A stretch of 64,000 nt of DNA from positions 124,001 through 188,000 of the forward strand of contig WNKP01000002.1 in assembly GCA_009797885.1 (NCBI GenBank), given 5' to 3'. Position numbers and translations under genes: made by a program. The notes under the pieces are model-generated. The model did no database searches, had not been told where the DNA came from, and saw only the letters and a list, made by a program, of their open reading frames with translations. Positions 1 to 8,430 of the stretch are shown one piece after another; the stretch's first letter is position 1; every line of letters starts with the position of its first letter. Source of the DNA: Flavobacteriaceae bacterium GF1. GTDB taxonomy: Bacteria > Bacteroidota > Bacteroidia > Flavobacteriales > Flavobacteriaceae.

Positions 1-335
1 TCCTTGATCCGGGCTGCGGTTTCCACTACGGAGTCATCCGTGGAGTCGTCGAGTACCTGTATTTCGAGTTTGCTTTTCGGATATTCAATTTTGGATATAT
101 TCTCCAACAAACGCTCCATAACATATTCCTCGTTGTAAATGGGCAATTGAATGGTAACGTAAGGAATTTCCTTTGGATCCAACAAGTTGAATTTTGGGGC
201 TTCCTCATTTTGTTTTTTGTAGGTCAAATAATTCACCAACAAATTCAATTGAGCCAAGCTGTAGAAAAAGATCAGCATAAGAGCAATACTGTAAACTGCA
301 ATAATGATATAAGTAATGGTCAATCCTATAATCAT
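1..335 (-). CDS. Family 2 glycosyltransferase, N-terminal part (gene runs off the window)
   Basis: Translating the minus strand from an ATG at 335 gives 111 codons open to the window edge. Residues about 2-26 form a membrane segment. The start of a GT-A domain follows, with the nucleotide-binding strand VTIQLPIYNEE and the acidic motif LDDSTDDS, the pattern of processive cellulose-synthase-like family 2 transferases. The ATG overlaps the stop of the upstream glycosyltransferase by 4 bp (ATGA), so the two are probably translationally coupled. The acceptor sugar or lipid cannot be inferred and the C-terminal membrane segments are outside the window. Confidence 0.85.
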   Translation of the reverse strand, partial: MIIGLTITYIIIAVYSIALMLIFFYSLAQLNLLVNYLTYKKQNEEAPKFNLLDPKEIPYVTIQLPIYNEEYVMERLLENISKIEYPKSKLEIQVLDDSTDDSVVETAARIK

Positions 336-1021
336 TTGATACTGTATTTAAAAATCCAACCCAAAATTTTTACGCCAGCAAATATAGTACCTTTTACGGT
401 TCCTGAAACTTTTGAGACGCCAATTCTTCGTTTATAACGGACAGGTACTTCTTTGTAAGCCAGTTTTTTACGCAGGGCTTTCAGTTGCATTTCCACGGTC
501 CAACCATAGGTTTTGTCCTGCATATCCAATTCTTTGAGCTTTTCGTATTTAATGGCCCTAAAAGGTCCCAAATCCGTAAATTTTGCCTTAAAAAACAGGC
601 GCATCAAAAAGGTGGCCAGTTGGTTGCCAAAAACCTGTTGGGGGGTCATAGAACCTGGTTCCCGAAGTGCTTTTTTTCTTGCGCCGATGACAAAATCCAT
701 ATTCTCATTTAAAATAGGGTCGACTATTTTTATTAAATCCTCGGGATAATCAGAATAGTCTCCGTCAAGAAATACGATAATATCGGGTTGTTTGGATTGA
801 TTCTCGATGTAATGCATTCCACAAAGGCATGCATAACCATATCCTTTTCGGTTTTCCTTTAATAAGGTAGCTCCTGCTTCCCTGGCATTTTTGGCCGTTG
901 CATCCGTTGAGTCGTTATCCACCACTATAATTTCCGAAACCATCTTTGGGATGTCGGCAATAACATGGGCAATGGAGTCTGCTTCGTTAAAAGCGGGAAT
1001 GATAACTTTTATATCTGCCAT
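332..1021 (-). CDS. Family 2 glycosyltransferase, dolichol-phosphate-mannose-synthase-like
   Basis: This 229-aa protein opens with the GT-A motif VIIPAFNEADS, then VVDNDSTD and the metal-binding FLDGDYSD, which place it in the DPM1-like branch of family 2. These enzymes move a sugar from a nucleotide donor onto a lipid or glycan acceptor at the inner membrane. There is no clear N-terminal membrane helix; only the last 20 residues are hydrophobic. It lies between a MORN-repeat gene (163 bp upstream) and a second family 2 transferase that it overlaps by 4 bp. Donor and acceptor are unknown. Confidence 0.88.
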   Translation of the reverse strand: MADIKVIIPAFNEADSIAHVIADIPKMVSEIIVVDNDSTDATAKNAREAGATLLKENRKGYGYACLCGMHYIENQSKQPDIIVFLDGDYSDYPEDLIKIVDPILNENMDFVIGARKKALREPGSMTPQQVFGNQLATFLMRLFFKAKFTDLGPFRAIKYEKLKELDMQDKTYGWTVEMQLKALRKKLAYKEVPVRYKRRIGVSKVSGTVKGTIFAGVKILGWIFKYSIK

Positions 1022-1184
1022 TACAAAGCGGTTTCAACTTTTATAAATTGGCTAAAAAAATGTTGTTTCGCACCCATATTTTGTCTTTTTCTTACGGCGT
1101 AGCCCAGTTAGGCAGCTCAAAAAAGCCTTCATCCAGGCACAAAACCATTAATTTTTGCTTCAATCCAAAAAGTTTAAATCCCTT

Positions 1185-1655
1185 CTATTTTAAATCGGAA
1201 AGGTTGTTCTCTTTTTTAAAGCTCGCAAAACTAAACCATTCCTTTATCTTTTTTCCGTTCTGGAATTTTTCTGCCGATTTCAATTTTTCATCCACATACT
1301 TTAGGCAATACCCATTTTTTACGCCGTCCTTAAGCTGGCATTTGTGGTTTATTTTTTCATTGTCATCATAAAACAGCCACCAGTTTACTTTTTGCCCGTT
1401 ACTCATATGCCCCTGCATTACCAACTTGCCCTCTTTATCGTAGAAATACCAATAGCCCTCTTTTTGGTTCATTTTGTAATGCCCCTGTTTCATTAGCTTT
1501 CCATTGGTATGGAAATATTTCCAAAAATCCTCCTTGGAATTTCCGAGCTTCCATCCTTGTGCCCGTACGTTGCCATTATCAAAATAATCCCTATGGTAGG
1601 TCTTGTTGACTGGAGAGCTTAAAAGGATCAGTAGGATCAGACCGTAGCGCAGCAT
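1185..1655 (-). CDS. MORN-repeat protein
   Basis: A 156-aa protein with a short hydrophobic N-terminus that may be a signal peptide (MLRYGLILLILLSS). It is followed by about four tandem 20-25-residue MORN-like units of the type NGKLxxQGHYKxxxKEGYWYFY. Bacterial MORN proteins of this kind are often labelled YwqK-like; their function is mostly unknown. It begins one base after the stop of the polyferredoxin gene, so it is almost certainly the last gene of the FAD-oxidoreductase/polyferredoxin operon. Confidence 0.75.
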   Translation of the reverse strand: MLRYGLILLILLSSPVNKTYHRDYFDNGNVRAQGWKLGNSKEDFWKYFHTNGKLMKQGHYKMNQKEGYWYFYDKEGKLVMQGHMSNGQKVNWWLFYDDNEKINHKCQLKDGVKNGYCLKYVDEKLKSAEKFQNGKKIKEWFSFASFKKENNLSDLK

Positions 1656-1656
1656 T

Positions 1657-3261
1657 TTATTTTTGGTTCACCAATTTCATTAAATCCACATCGTTCCCCA
1701 ATAGAACCTGATTGCTGTCTATCCTACCTTTTAATGGGCCATTTTCCAATTTCAAAACGCCCCTGGGGCAAACTGCGGAACAAATCCCACAACCCACACA
1801 ACTGGAGCGTACGATATTCTCCCCTTTTTGGGCATAAGCCCTTACATCGATACCCATTTCACAATAAGTGGAGCAGTTACCGCAGGAAATACACTGGCCC
1901 CCATTTGTGGTGATACGGAACTTGGAAAACAAACGTTGTTGAAAACCCAGTATCGCTGCCATTGGACATCCAAAACGGCACCAGACCCTGTTTCCCAAAA
2001 CCGGATAGAAACCCGTGCCGATGACTCCTGAGAAAATACTGCCGATCAAAAACGAATAGGATTTGCGGAGGGTCCCGGATTTAAACAAGAATACATTGCC
2101 ATCACCACTATAAAAGTGAAAGCCTATCAAGGCTATTATAATGACAAAATAACCAATGGCACCGTAGATGGCATCTTTTTTAAATTGTTCCCTTTTAAAC
2201 AGCATCACCCAGGCAAAAACCGTGGTCAATAAAACGGCGACACCGATCAAAAAAGAGCTTTTGGTCAGCCAGTACTTACTGGTGTCATTGCCTAAATAAG
2301 AGTAGATTACCGCTGTGGTCATTAGCGTAACAAATACTACCACACTGTGGATTACCCAGCGTTCAATATTCCATGCCTTTACCGTTTTGTCACTTAGGTG
2401 CCTAAAGGGGTCCCCAGCCGTTTCCGCCAAACCTCCACATCCACATACCCAGGAACAGTACCACCTTTTGCCGAATTTATAGGTCAAAATTGGGCTGATA
2501 ATAAAAATGGTGGCGATTCCGAAAATAAGCATGGCAAAACCAATATCACCGGAACTTAGAAACCCTTTAATGCGGTACCCTTCAAAATTGTAATAGTTCA
2601 GGGGCCACATATTTTTTAAATCGTAATACGGGAGACTTCCACCATTCAATAAGGAGCTTCCATTAAGTCTGGCCATCAATTCCGGGATGATGAAGGCAAA
2701 GGCAGTTTGAAAGAACATAACACTAAAGGTCCGTATCCTTTCGTATCTGTTGTGACGGTATTTCCAAAGGAACTTAATGCCAAAGGCTAAAATGGCAACC
2801 GTATACAAGGTGCCGTATACAAACCATTGACTGGCGGGATTGCCACTCAGGGCCTTACTTAAAGGGTCAAATAACCCGATTACCCCTTTATTGTCCCCTT
2901 TTGCCACAAGACCCAGATATTCCGGATAGAAGTATAGAATGATATAGAACCCGGTTAGGGCTATACCGGCTATCCAACCCCAAAAGCCCTGATTTGATAG
3001 GGATTTAAACCAAACGCCATCATTTTTAATTCCAGGGGCTTTGTGCATATAGGCATCCCAGGAGTACCAAACGGCGCCCCCGATTATGGAGACCAGGGAA
3101 ATGGTAAGCCAAAGGGATTTGTTGGGAAAATTGATGTTGAAAGCTGCCAAAAGGATAACGGCAAGGCCAAACATCCCAACAAGGGTGGCGATTTTTTGAT
3201 TTCGACTTAGCATCACAGGGGGTTGGCCAGTAAGGGCCATGCTTCTATCGTATGTGCTCAT
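1657..3261 (-). CDS. Membrane polyferredoxin (4Fe-4S, NapH/NosR/CcoG-like)
   Basis: A 534-aa protein with about eight to ten membrane helices. It has a membrane-embedded cysteine motif CSWVCGCGGLAE near residue 268, CRFGCP near 427, and two classical 4Fe-4S ferredoxin motifs, CISCGNCSTYC near 456 and CVGCGICSAVC near 487. This is the Fer4_5 plus double-Fer4 design of the NapH, NosR C-terminal and CcoG family, which passes electrons across or along the inner membrane. It lies 73 bp after an FAD-dependent pyridine nucleotide oxidoreductase. I infer that the pair moves electrons between NAD(P)H and a membrane acceptor; the partner is not visible. Confidence 0.85.
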   Translation of the reverse strand: MSTYDRSMALTGQPPVMLSRNQKIATLVGMFGLAVILLAAFNINFPNKSLWLTISLVSIIGGAVWYSWDAYMHKAPGIKNDGVWFKSLSNQGFWGWIAGIALTGFYIILYFYPEYLGLVAKGDNKGVIGLFDPLSKALSGNPASQWFVYGTLYTVAILAFGIKFLWKYRHNRYERIRTFSVMFFQTAFAFIIPELMARLNGSSLLNGGSLPYYDLKNMWPLNYYNFEGYRIKGFLSSGDIGFAMLIFGIATIFIISPILTYKFGKRWYCSWVCGCGGLAETAGDPFRHLSDKTVKAWNIERWVIHSVVVFVTLMTTAVIYSYLGNDTSKYWLTKSSFLIGVAVLLTTVFAWVMLFKREQFKKDAIYGAIGYFVIIIALIGFHFYSGDGNVFLFKSGTLRKSYSFLIGSIFSGVIGTGFYPVLGNRVWCRFGCPMAAILGFQQRLFSKFRITTNGGQCISCGNCSTYCEMGIDVRAYAQKGENIVRSSCVGCGICSAVCPRGVLKLENGPLKGRIDSNQVLLGNDVDLMKLVNQK

Positions 3262-3334
3262 ATGTATCGGTTATGGGTCAAAGGTCAATTGGTAGTGGCA
3301 AAGGAATGCCCTATTAAACTTTAACGATTCGCTA

Positions 3335-4681
3335 TTAACTAATTTGAAATATTCTTTTAATGCTTTTCTTTTTTGATTTTATGGATTTTCCAAAGTCCGA
3401 ATTGAATTTGGAAACAATTTTATGTTCATAGTCCGCATAGAACTCAGGGTCGAAATTGGCATCTGCCAAATGCTCCATAACATACTCCACATCCCGTTGC
3501 TCGGTCAACCAACGATCAAAAATTTCATGACGCATACGGATACCGAAAGTGTTTATACCCAAGAACAGTTTGGTTTCCTTGTGAAAGGCGATGGTAACGC
3601 ATAGGTTCTCTTTATCGTCCCTCCAATGAAAGTGTTGCTCAAATTCTTTCTTTCCCCTTTCACCAAAGACCCATCCATAGGTTTGGTATTCAATATCCAA
3701 AAACTTTGCCGAGTTGAACCAATGCCCTGGTCTGTATTCGATACGATTGCCACAAATGGTCTGCGCCACGGTTTCGCCCATCATTCTCCCTGTATACCAA
3801 ACTGCCTCAATGGGCCTTCTATTTCCAATGGCCTCGTGCTGTTCTGCGCAATCACCAATGGCATAGACATCCGCTACATTGGTTTCCAAATATCGATTTA
3901 CCTTGACCCCCCTTCCCAGTTCAATACCGGAAGCCTTCAAGAAATCAATATTGGGGGTAACGCCCGCGGTCAATCCAACCATATCACATGCTATGGTATC
4001 CCCTTTGTCCGTGGTTACCGCTTTTACCTTTCCGTTTTCATCGGGAATGATTTCAACCAAATTGGTTGCCAATTGCAGATCAATATGGTGTTCCCGAATG
4101 TGTTCATTGATCAATTGGGATTCCCCTTCGGGAAGTACCCCGTTCCAGAAACTGGTCTCACGGACCAAAAAGGTAACCGGGATATCCCTACTTCTAAGCA
4201 TCTCTGCGAGTTCAATACCAATTAATCCGCCACCCACGATCACGGCCCTTTTGCAGGCTTCTTTGTTAGGTGCATTTATTTCCAACAGGTCCAGGTCCTG
4301 TTTGGAGTACAAACCTTGAACCCCATGAAGATCCTGTCCCGGCCAACCAAATTTGTTGGGCTTGGAACCCGTGGCAATAATCAATTTATCATAGTGGAAG
4401 GCCCTTGAGCCATCCACCAATACTTGTTTGTTGGGGGTATCCACCTGGGTTACATAACCGCGTACCAGTTCAATTCCATTTTTTTCCCAAAACCAATTTT
4501 CATAGGGCTGTATATGTTCAAATTTCATATGTCCCATGTACACGTACATGAGTGCCGTTCTTGAAAAGAAATAATCGGTCTCTGCAGAAATAATAATGAT
4601 GCGTTTGTCGGAAAGTTTACGGATATGTCTTGCTGCGGTAACTCCGGCAATACCATTTCCAATAATAACAATGTTCTCCAT
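3335..4681 (-). CDS. NAD(P)/FAD-dependent oxidoreductase
   Basis: A 448-aa two-dinucleotide-domain flavoprotein. It has the FAD motif GNGIAGVTAARHIR at residues 7-20, the NAD(P)H motif VGGGLIGIELAEML near 149, and the second FAD motif VYAIGDCAE near 270. This is the layout of the nitrite-reductase-like, ferredoxin-reductase-like and NADH oxidase family. No redox-active CxxC pair is seen, so a thioredoxin or disulfide reductase is unlikely. It is the first gene of a minus-strand operon with the polyferredoxin and MORN genes, and is divergent from a DUF547 gene across 240 bp. The exact substrate is unknown. Confidence 0.88.
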   Translation of the reverse strand: MENIVIIGNGIAGVTAARHIRKLSDKRIIIISAETDYFFSRTALMYVYMGHMKFEHIQPYENWFWEKNGIELVRGYVTQVDTPNKQVLVDGSRAFHYDKLIIATGSKPNKFGWPGQDLHGVQGLYSKQDLDLLEINAPNKEACKRAVIVGGGLIGIELAEMLRSRDIPVTFLVRETSFWNGVLPEGESQLINEHIREHHIDLQLATNLVEIIPDENGKVKAVTTDKGDTIACDMVGLTAGVTPNIDFLKASGIELGRGVKVNRYLETNVADVYAIGDCAEQHEAIGNRRPIEAVWYTGRMMGETVAQTICGNRIEYRPGHWFNSAKFLDIEYQTYGWVFGERGKKEFEQHFHWRDDKENLCVTIAFHKETKLFLGINTFGIRMRHEIFDRWLTEQRDVEYVMEHLADANFDPEFYADYEHKIVSKFNSDFGKSIKSKKKSIKRIFQIS

Positions 4682-4823
4682 TGGGCTGCTATTGGTTCTA
4701 AGGGTTGTCGTTTTTAAAGGTATAAACTTTACAGGCTGTTTTTAATTTAGAAAGATTATAAATTTTAGATGCCATTGTAAGGTTGGACAGCAACTTTCGA
4801 ACGTTCAACCTGTTGATTTTTAA

Positions 4824-4851
4824 AAACTTAAAAGTTTCTTAAAATTTTAAG
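4824..4851. promoter_or_regulatory. Two abutting 14-bp palindromes in a divergent promoter region
   Basis: AAACTTAAAAGTTT (4824-4837) and CTTAAAATTTTAAG (4838-4851) sit end to end between the divergent FAD-oxidoreductase and DUF547 genes. The first pairs perfectly around a central AA; the second is a perfect palindrome. A shorter palindrome, GAACGTTC, lies at 4799-4806. The arrangement suggests paired operator sites, but AT-rich palindromes also arise by chance. Confidence 0.35.
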
Positions 4852-4921
4852 AGCGGTTGTAGGTTACGTCGTTTTCGTTCGACAGACGGAAGGAATTGGA
4901 ATCAACCACAAAAAAAATAAA

Positions 4922-5644
4922 ATGAAAACGACTGCTTTTTTAAAATTGGGAATACTCTTTTTAGGTTTTCAAATTGGAAGTGCACAGGATGTCACTGATT
5001 TTTTCTCAAAGTCCGATACCTTTTTTACTACTTATGTGAAAAATGGATTGGTTGATTATAAGGCCATACAAGCCAATCCTGAATTGCTTTTGGAAGTTTT
5101 GGATTTGGGCAAGACCATCTCAATTTCCAAAAGTGATGCCAAAAACTACCAAGCTTTTTGGATAAATGGGTACAACCTTCACGTCATAAAGGGTATTGTG
5201 GACAATTACCCGGTAAAGTCCCCCTTGGACATAAAAGGCTTTTTTGATAAGACAAAAAGGGACATTGGTGGGAAACAAATTACGTTGAACGATATTGAAA
5301 ACAAACTGTTACGGGGAAACTTCCCCCAGGAAGCCCGCTTTCATTTTGTGCTGGTCTGTGCAGGATTGGGCTGTCCTCCCATTATCAATGAAGCCTATAC
5401 CCCAGAAAGGTTGGAATCCCAACTGGAGCGGCAGACGACCTTGGCCCTGAACAATTCAAACTTTATTAAAACCAAGGGCAGAAAAGTACAGTTGTCCCAG
5501 ATTTTTGAATGGTATAAAGGGGATTTTACCCAGGGCGGAAAATCTGAAATTGATTATGTAAACCAATTCCGAGAGGAAAAATTGGATACCTCGGCGAAGA
5601 TAGGTTACTATCCCTATGATTGGTCCTTGAACGAAATTAAATAG
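4922..5644 (+). CDS. DUF547 domain secreted protein
   Basis: A 240-aa protein with a Sec signal peptide ending near GSAQD (residue about 22), followed by a DUF547 domain. The family's hallmarks are visible: YQAFWINGYNLHVIKGIV, LNDIENKLLRGNF and FHFVLVCAGLGCPPI. DUF547 proteins are common in Bacteroidota and cyanobacteria and have no firm biochemical role; the conserved Cys and the Asn-Asp-Glu cluster hint at an enzyme. It is followed 29 bp later by an outer-membrane-type protein, so the two may act together at the envelope. Confidence 0.85.
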   Translation: MKTTAFLKLGILFLGFQIGSAQDVTDFFSKSDTFFTTYVKNGLVDYKAIQANPELLLEVLDLGKTISISKSDAKNYQAFWINGYNLHVIKGIVDNYPVKSPLDIKGFFDKTKRDIGGKQITLNDIENKLLRGNFPQEARFHFVLVCAGLGCPPIINEAYTPERLESQLERQTTLALNNSNFIKTKGRKVQLSQIFEWYKGDFTQGGKSEIDYVNQFREEKLDTSAKIGYYPYDWSLNEIK

Positions 5645-5673
5645 TAATAACTAATCCACTAGAATTTTAAATC

Positions 5674-6564
5674 ATGAAATACTTTAAGTACCATGCAGTA
5701 ATGGCTGGGCTCCTTTTATCCTCATTTATGCTTAGCGCGCAGGATACGAATGATCAGGACGATGCTCCCCAAGGCAGTAATATTCAAAATTTGACACCGT
5801 CAAAGCTCATTGGAAAAGGACAATGGGACATTAAATGGTTCAATAACCTGTACACCGAAACTGAAGATACGTTCAGCGGTGATATACCAAGGAATGTATT
5901 TTTCACCTCCACTTTGGATATTTTTACTGGAGTAGGTCAAAACCGGCGTGTGAATGTAGGGCTGTTGCTGGAATTTAGGTCAAACACCGTTGGAGGAAGG
6001 GGTTTGTTTGACTTTTTGTCCTTTGATGGCGAAGAAGGCTCTGCAAGGTCTGGCCTCACCTCTTTCGCACCTGCGATTAAGTTTACCCCTATCGCCAGCG
6101 TAAATAATTTTTCCATACAAAGTGCATTTTTTATTCCCTTGGTGGATAATGAGACCGAGAATGGAGTGTTCTTGGATCAAGATGGTTTTATATGGCAAAA
6201 TCGTTTCTTTTATGATTATTCTTTTGCCGAAGGCAAATGGCAATTGTTCTCTGAAATAAATTCGGAGCTCAATTTTGGAGATGAGGCGGATAGTTTTGCC
6301 AACAATAGTTTACGACTCACCCCCGGACTCTTTTTAAGTTACTTCCCGAGTTCCAAGTTCACGGTATTGGTCTTGGCACAGCACTCACAATTGTTGGATT
6401 TGGGGGGAACCGAATTCTCCCAGGACTTTACGGCCCTGGGTGGCGGAGTAAAATATCAAATAACAAAAGAATTGAATATTGAGGGCCTGTACACCAACTT
6501 TGTAAGGGGCAATGATACGGGTCTTGGGGAAACATTTAACATAGGTTTGCGGGCTGTATTTTAA
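5674..6564 (+). CDS. Predicted outer-membrane beta-barrel protein
   Basis: A 296-aa protein with a signal peptide ending near LSAQD, then alternating hydrophobic/polar strands and a C-terminal aromatic residue (GLRAVF), typical of an outer-membrane barrel. I do not recognise the family beyond similarity in style to flavobacterial transporter/porin-like proteins. It follows the DUF547 gene closely. Function unknown. Confidence 0.75.
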   Translation: MKYFKYHAVMAGLLLSSFMLSAQDTNDQDDAPQGSNIQNLTPSKLIGKGQWDIKWFNNLYTETEDTFSGDIPRNVFFTSTLDIFTGVGQNRRVNVGLLLEFRSNTVGGRGLFDFLSFDGEEGSARSGLTSFAPAIKFTPIASVNNFSIQSAFFIPLVDNETENGVFLDQDGFIWQNRFFYDYSFAEGKWQLFSEINSELNFGDEADSFANNSLRLTPGLFLSYFPSSKFTVLVLAQHSQLLDLGGTEFSQDFTALGGGVKYQITKELNIEGLYTNFVRGNDTGLGETFNIGLRAVF

Positions 6565-6609
6565 GGGGTTGTCCCTAAAAAAAGTATTTTAGTCCCAATC
6601 GAAGTTTTT

Positions 6610-7614
6610 ATGAAACGATTGGGACTGCTTTTTTTAGGTTTACTCCAACTTACCTGCAGTAGTCAACCGGTTGACAAAATCAATGGAATAAGTTTTGTTG
6701 GATCGAGGGAAGAAGTAAACCAGGGACATATAGATCCGGTAATTGCAATACATGCCAATTACGCTGCCGTTATGCCCTTTGGTTTTATTCGAAGTTTGGA
6801 CAGCCCCAATGTAATATTTGATACGGACCGTCAATGGTATGGGGAAACAAGGGCAGGAGCCAAGCAGTATATTGAGCTGCTTAAAAAGAATGGTATAAAG
6901 ATCATGCTGAAGCCACAGATATGGGTATGGCGGGGTGAATTTACCGGGGATATCGCAATGAAAAATGAAAAAGACTGGCAAACATTGGAACAAACGTATA
7001 AGGACTTCATTTTAACTTATGCCAAATTGGCCCAGGAAACACAAGCGGCTGTTTACTGCATTGGGACCGAACTGGATGAGTTCATAAAAAACAGACCTGG
7101 TTTCTGGAGCACGCTTATAACGGAGGTAAAAAAGGTCTACAAGGGAAAATTGACCTATGCGGCCAATTGGGACGAGTATAAGCGTACACCCTTTTGGAGC
7201 GATTTGGATTATATTGGGGTGGATGCCTATTTTCCATTGTCGGAGGCCCGCAATCCAACTCCCGAACAAATGAAGGAAGGATGGCAAAAATGGAAATCTG
7301 CCATGCAAGAGGTGTCGGACCAATACCAAACCCCGATCCTATTTACGGAATTTGGTTATCGCAGTATGGATTATACGGCCAAAAAGCCGTGGTTGGTAGA
7401 TCAAAACCAAATGCGGGTGAATTTGGACGCCCAGGCAAAAGCGCTACAGGTTGTTTTTGATGATTTTTGGAAAGAGGAGTGGTTTGCCGGTGGTTTTGTC
7501 TGGAAATGGTTTATCCACCATAAACGCTCCGGAGGAGCAGGGGACAATCGATTTACCCCTCAGAACAAACCCGCGGAAAGGGTCATTAAGGAGTTCTTTA
7601 AAACCGCAATGTGA
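6610..7614 (+). CDS. GH113-like glycoside hydrolase, lipoprotein
   Basis: A 334-aa protein with a lipoprotein signal (LLQLTCSS, lipobox Cys near residue 16) and a TIM-barrel of clan GH-A. The probable acid/base is the Glu of CIGTELDEF and the probable nucleophile the Glu of ILFTEFGYRS; substrate-binding Trp-rich stretches such as MLKPQIWVWRGEF fit family GH113, whose known members are beta-mannanases. It is probably anchored in the outer membrane or periplasm. Its stop overlaps the next ATG (TGATG), so the following lipoprotein is likely coupled. The exact polysaccharide is not determined by sequence alone. Confidence 0.82.
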   Translation: MKRLGLLFLGLLQLTCSSQPVDKINGISFVGSREEVNQGHIDPVIAIHANYAAVMPFGFIRSLDSPNVIFDTDRQWYGETRAGAKQYIELLKKNGIKIMLKPQIWVWRGEFTGDIAMKNEKDWQTLEQTYKDFILTYAKLAQETQAAVYCIGTELDEFIKNRPGFWSTLITEVKKVYKGKLTYAANWDEYKRTPFWSDLDYIGVDAYFPLSEARNPTPEQMKEGWQKWKSAMQEVSDQYQTPILFTEFGYRSMDYTAKKPWLVDQNQMRVNLDAQAKALQVVFDDFWKEEWFAGGFVWKWFIHHKRSGGAGDNRFTPQNKPAERVIKEFFKTAM

Positions 7615-8351
7615 TGCGCGGGATCATTCATTTTTTTTGGGTGCTTTTGATTTGCTCCTGTACTACGGATGAGCAAAATGATGTAAAGCCGTCCAACTTA
7701 GAATCTACTATTGAAGGAAGGGAAATTGCGATTTCCAGTGTCATTGCCTGTGCAGGGAACAGTGAGGATGGTGAACTGGTCAATGTGTACTTTTACCCAA
7801 GGCCAGGTGTTACCAATATCCGCTATTTTGAAACGGAAACGGTCAATGAAGATCCCAATGCCTATGGAAACTACACGGAGCAACAGCCTCCTTTACGAGG
7901 GATTTTCAATGATTACCTTCAGTTTTTTGAAGTGGACCCAGAACATGAAAAGTGGGTAATCATCACCTTTGAAGAGAATGGGGTGGTCCATATTTCCAAT
8001 CCCATTCGGTTGCGCCATCTCACCCAAATCACGGAGTTTCTACCGGAAAACGTTAGTGTTGATAACGGAGAACAACCCACAATGCCAGAATTCACCTGGG
8101 TAGACGGTAATTTTGGGGATTCCATTATCTATTTTCATGTAGTGTCCACCCAAGATGATGATCTTTTGTCCGGCACCTACACTTTGGAAAAAAACTTTCA
8201 ATACTACAAATTGGATAATGTGGTGCTCAATATCACACGGGAGATACCACCGGAGTTGGAATTGGATGTTCGCTATAATTTTTCGCTTTTGGCGGTAACG
8301 GAAGATAACTGGGTCAACCTTTTTTCAGAAATAACATTTAGTTTACAATAG
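7614..8351 (+). CDS. Hypothetical lipoprotein, coupled to the GH113-like gene
   Basis: A 245-aa protein starting at the ATG that overlaps the stop of the hydrolase gene; an in-frame GTG lies one codon upstream. The N-terminus FFWVLLICSCTTDEQ is a lipobox, with the Cys near residue 16. The rest is rich in beta strands and acidic residues, with fibronectin-like character but no motif I recognise. Context suggests an accessory surface protein for the same glycan, which is inference only. Confidence 0.7.
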   Translation: MRGIIHFFWVLLICSCTTDEQNDVKPSNLESTIEGREIAISSVIACAGNSEDGELVNVYFYPRPGVTNIRYFETETVNEDPNAYGNYTEQQPPLRGIFNDYLQFFEVDPEHEKWVIITFEENGVVHISNPIRLRHLTQITEFLPENVSVDNGEQPTMPEFTWVDGNFGDSIIYFHVVSTQDDDLLSGTYTLEKNFQYYKLDNVVLNITREIPPELELDVRYNFSLLAVTEDNWVNLFSEITFSLQ

Positions 8352-8430
8352 AGGAATATTAAAATAATTGCGGTCCAGGGATATTGTCTACCTTGTAGTA
8401 GTATAGATTCCCTTTAAAAAGAAAAAGCTA

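Noticed and set aside
3626-4225. A 199-codon plus-strand ORF opposite the FAD oxidoreductase
   Set aside because: It is a shadow of the minus-strand gene, whose flavoprotein motifs are clear.
5980-6243. An 87-codon minus-strand ORF inside the barrel gene
   Set aside because: It is a shadow of the plus-strand gene and has no signal or motif of its own.
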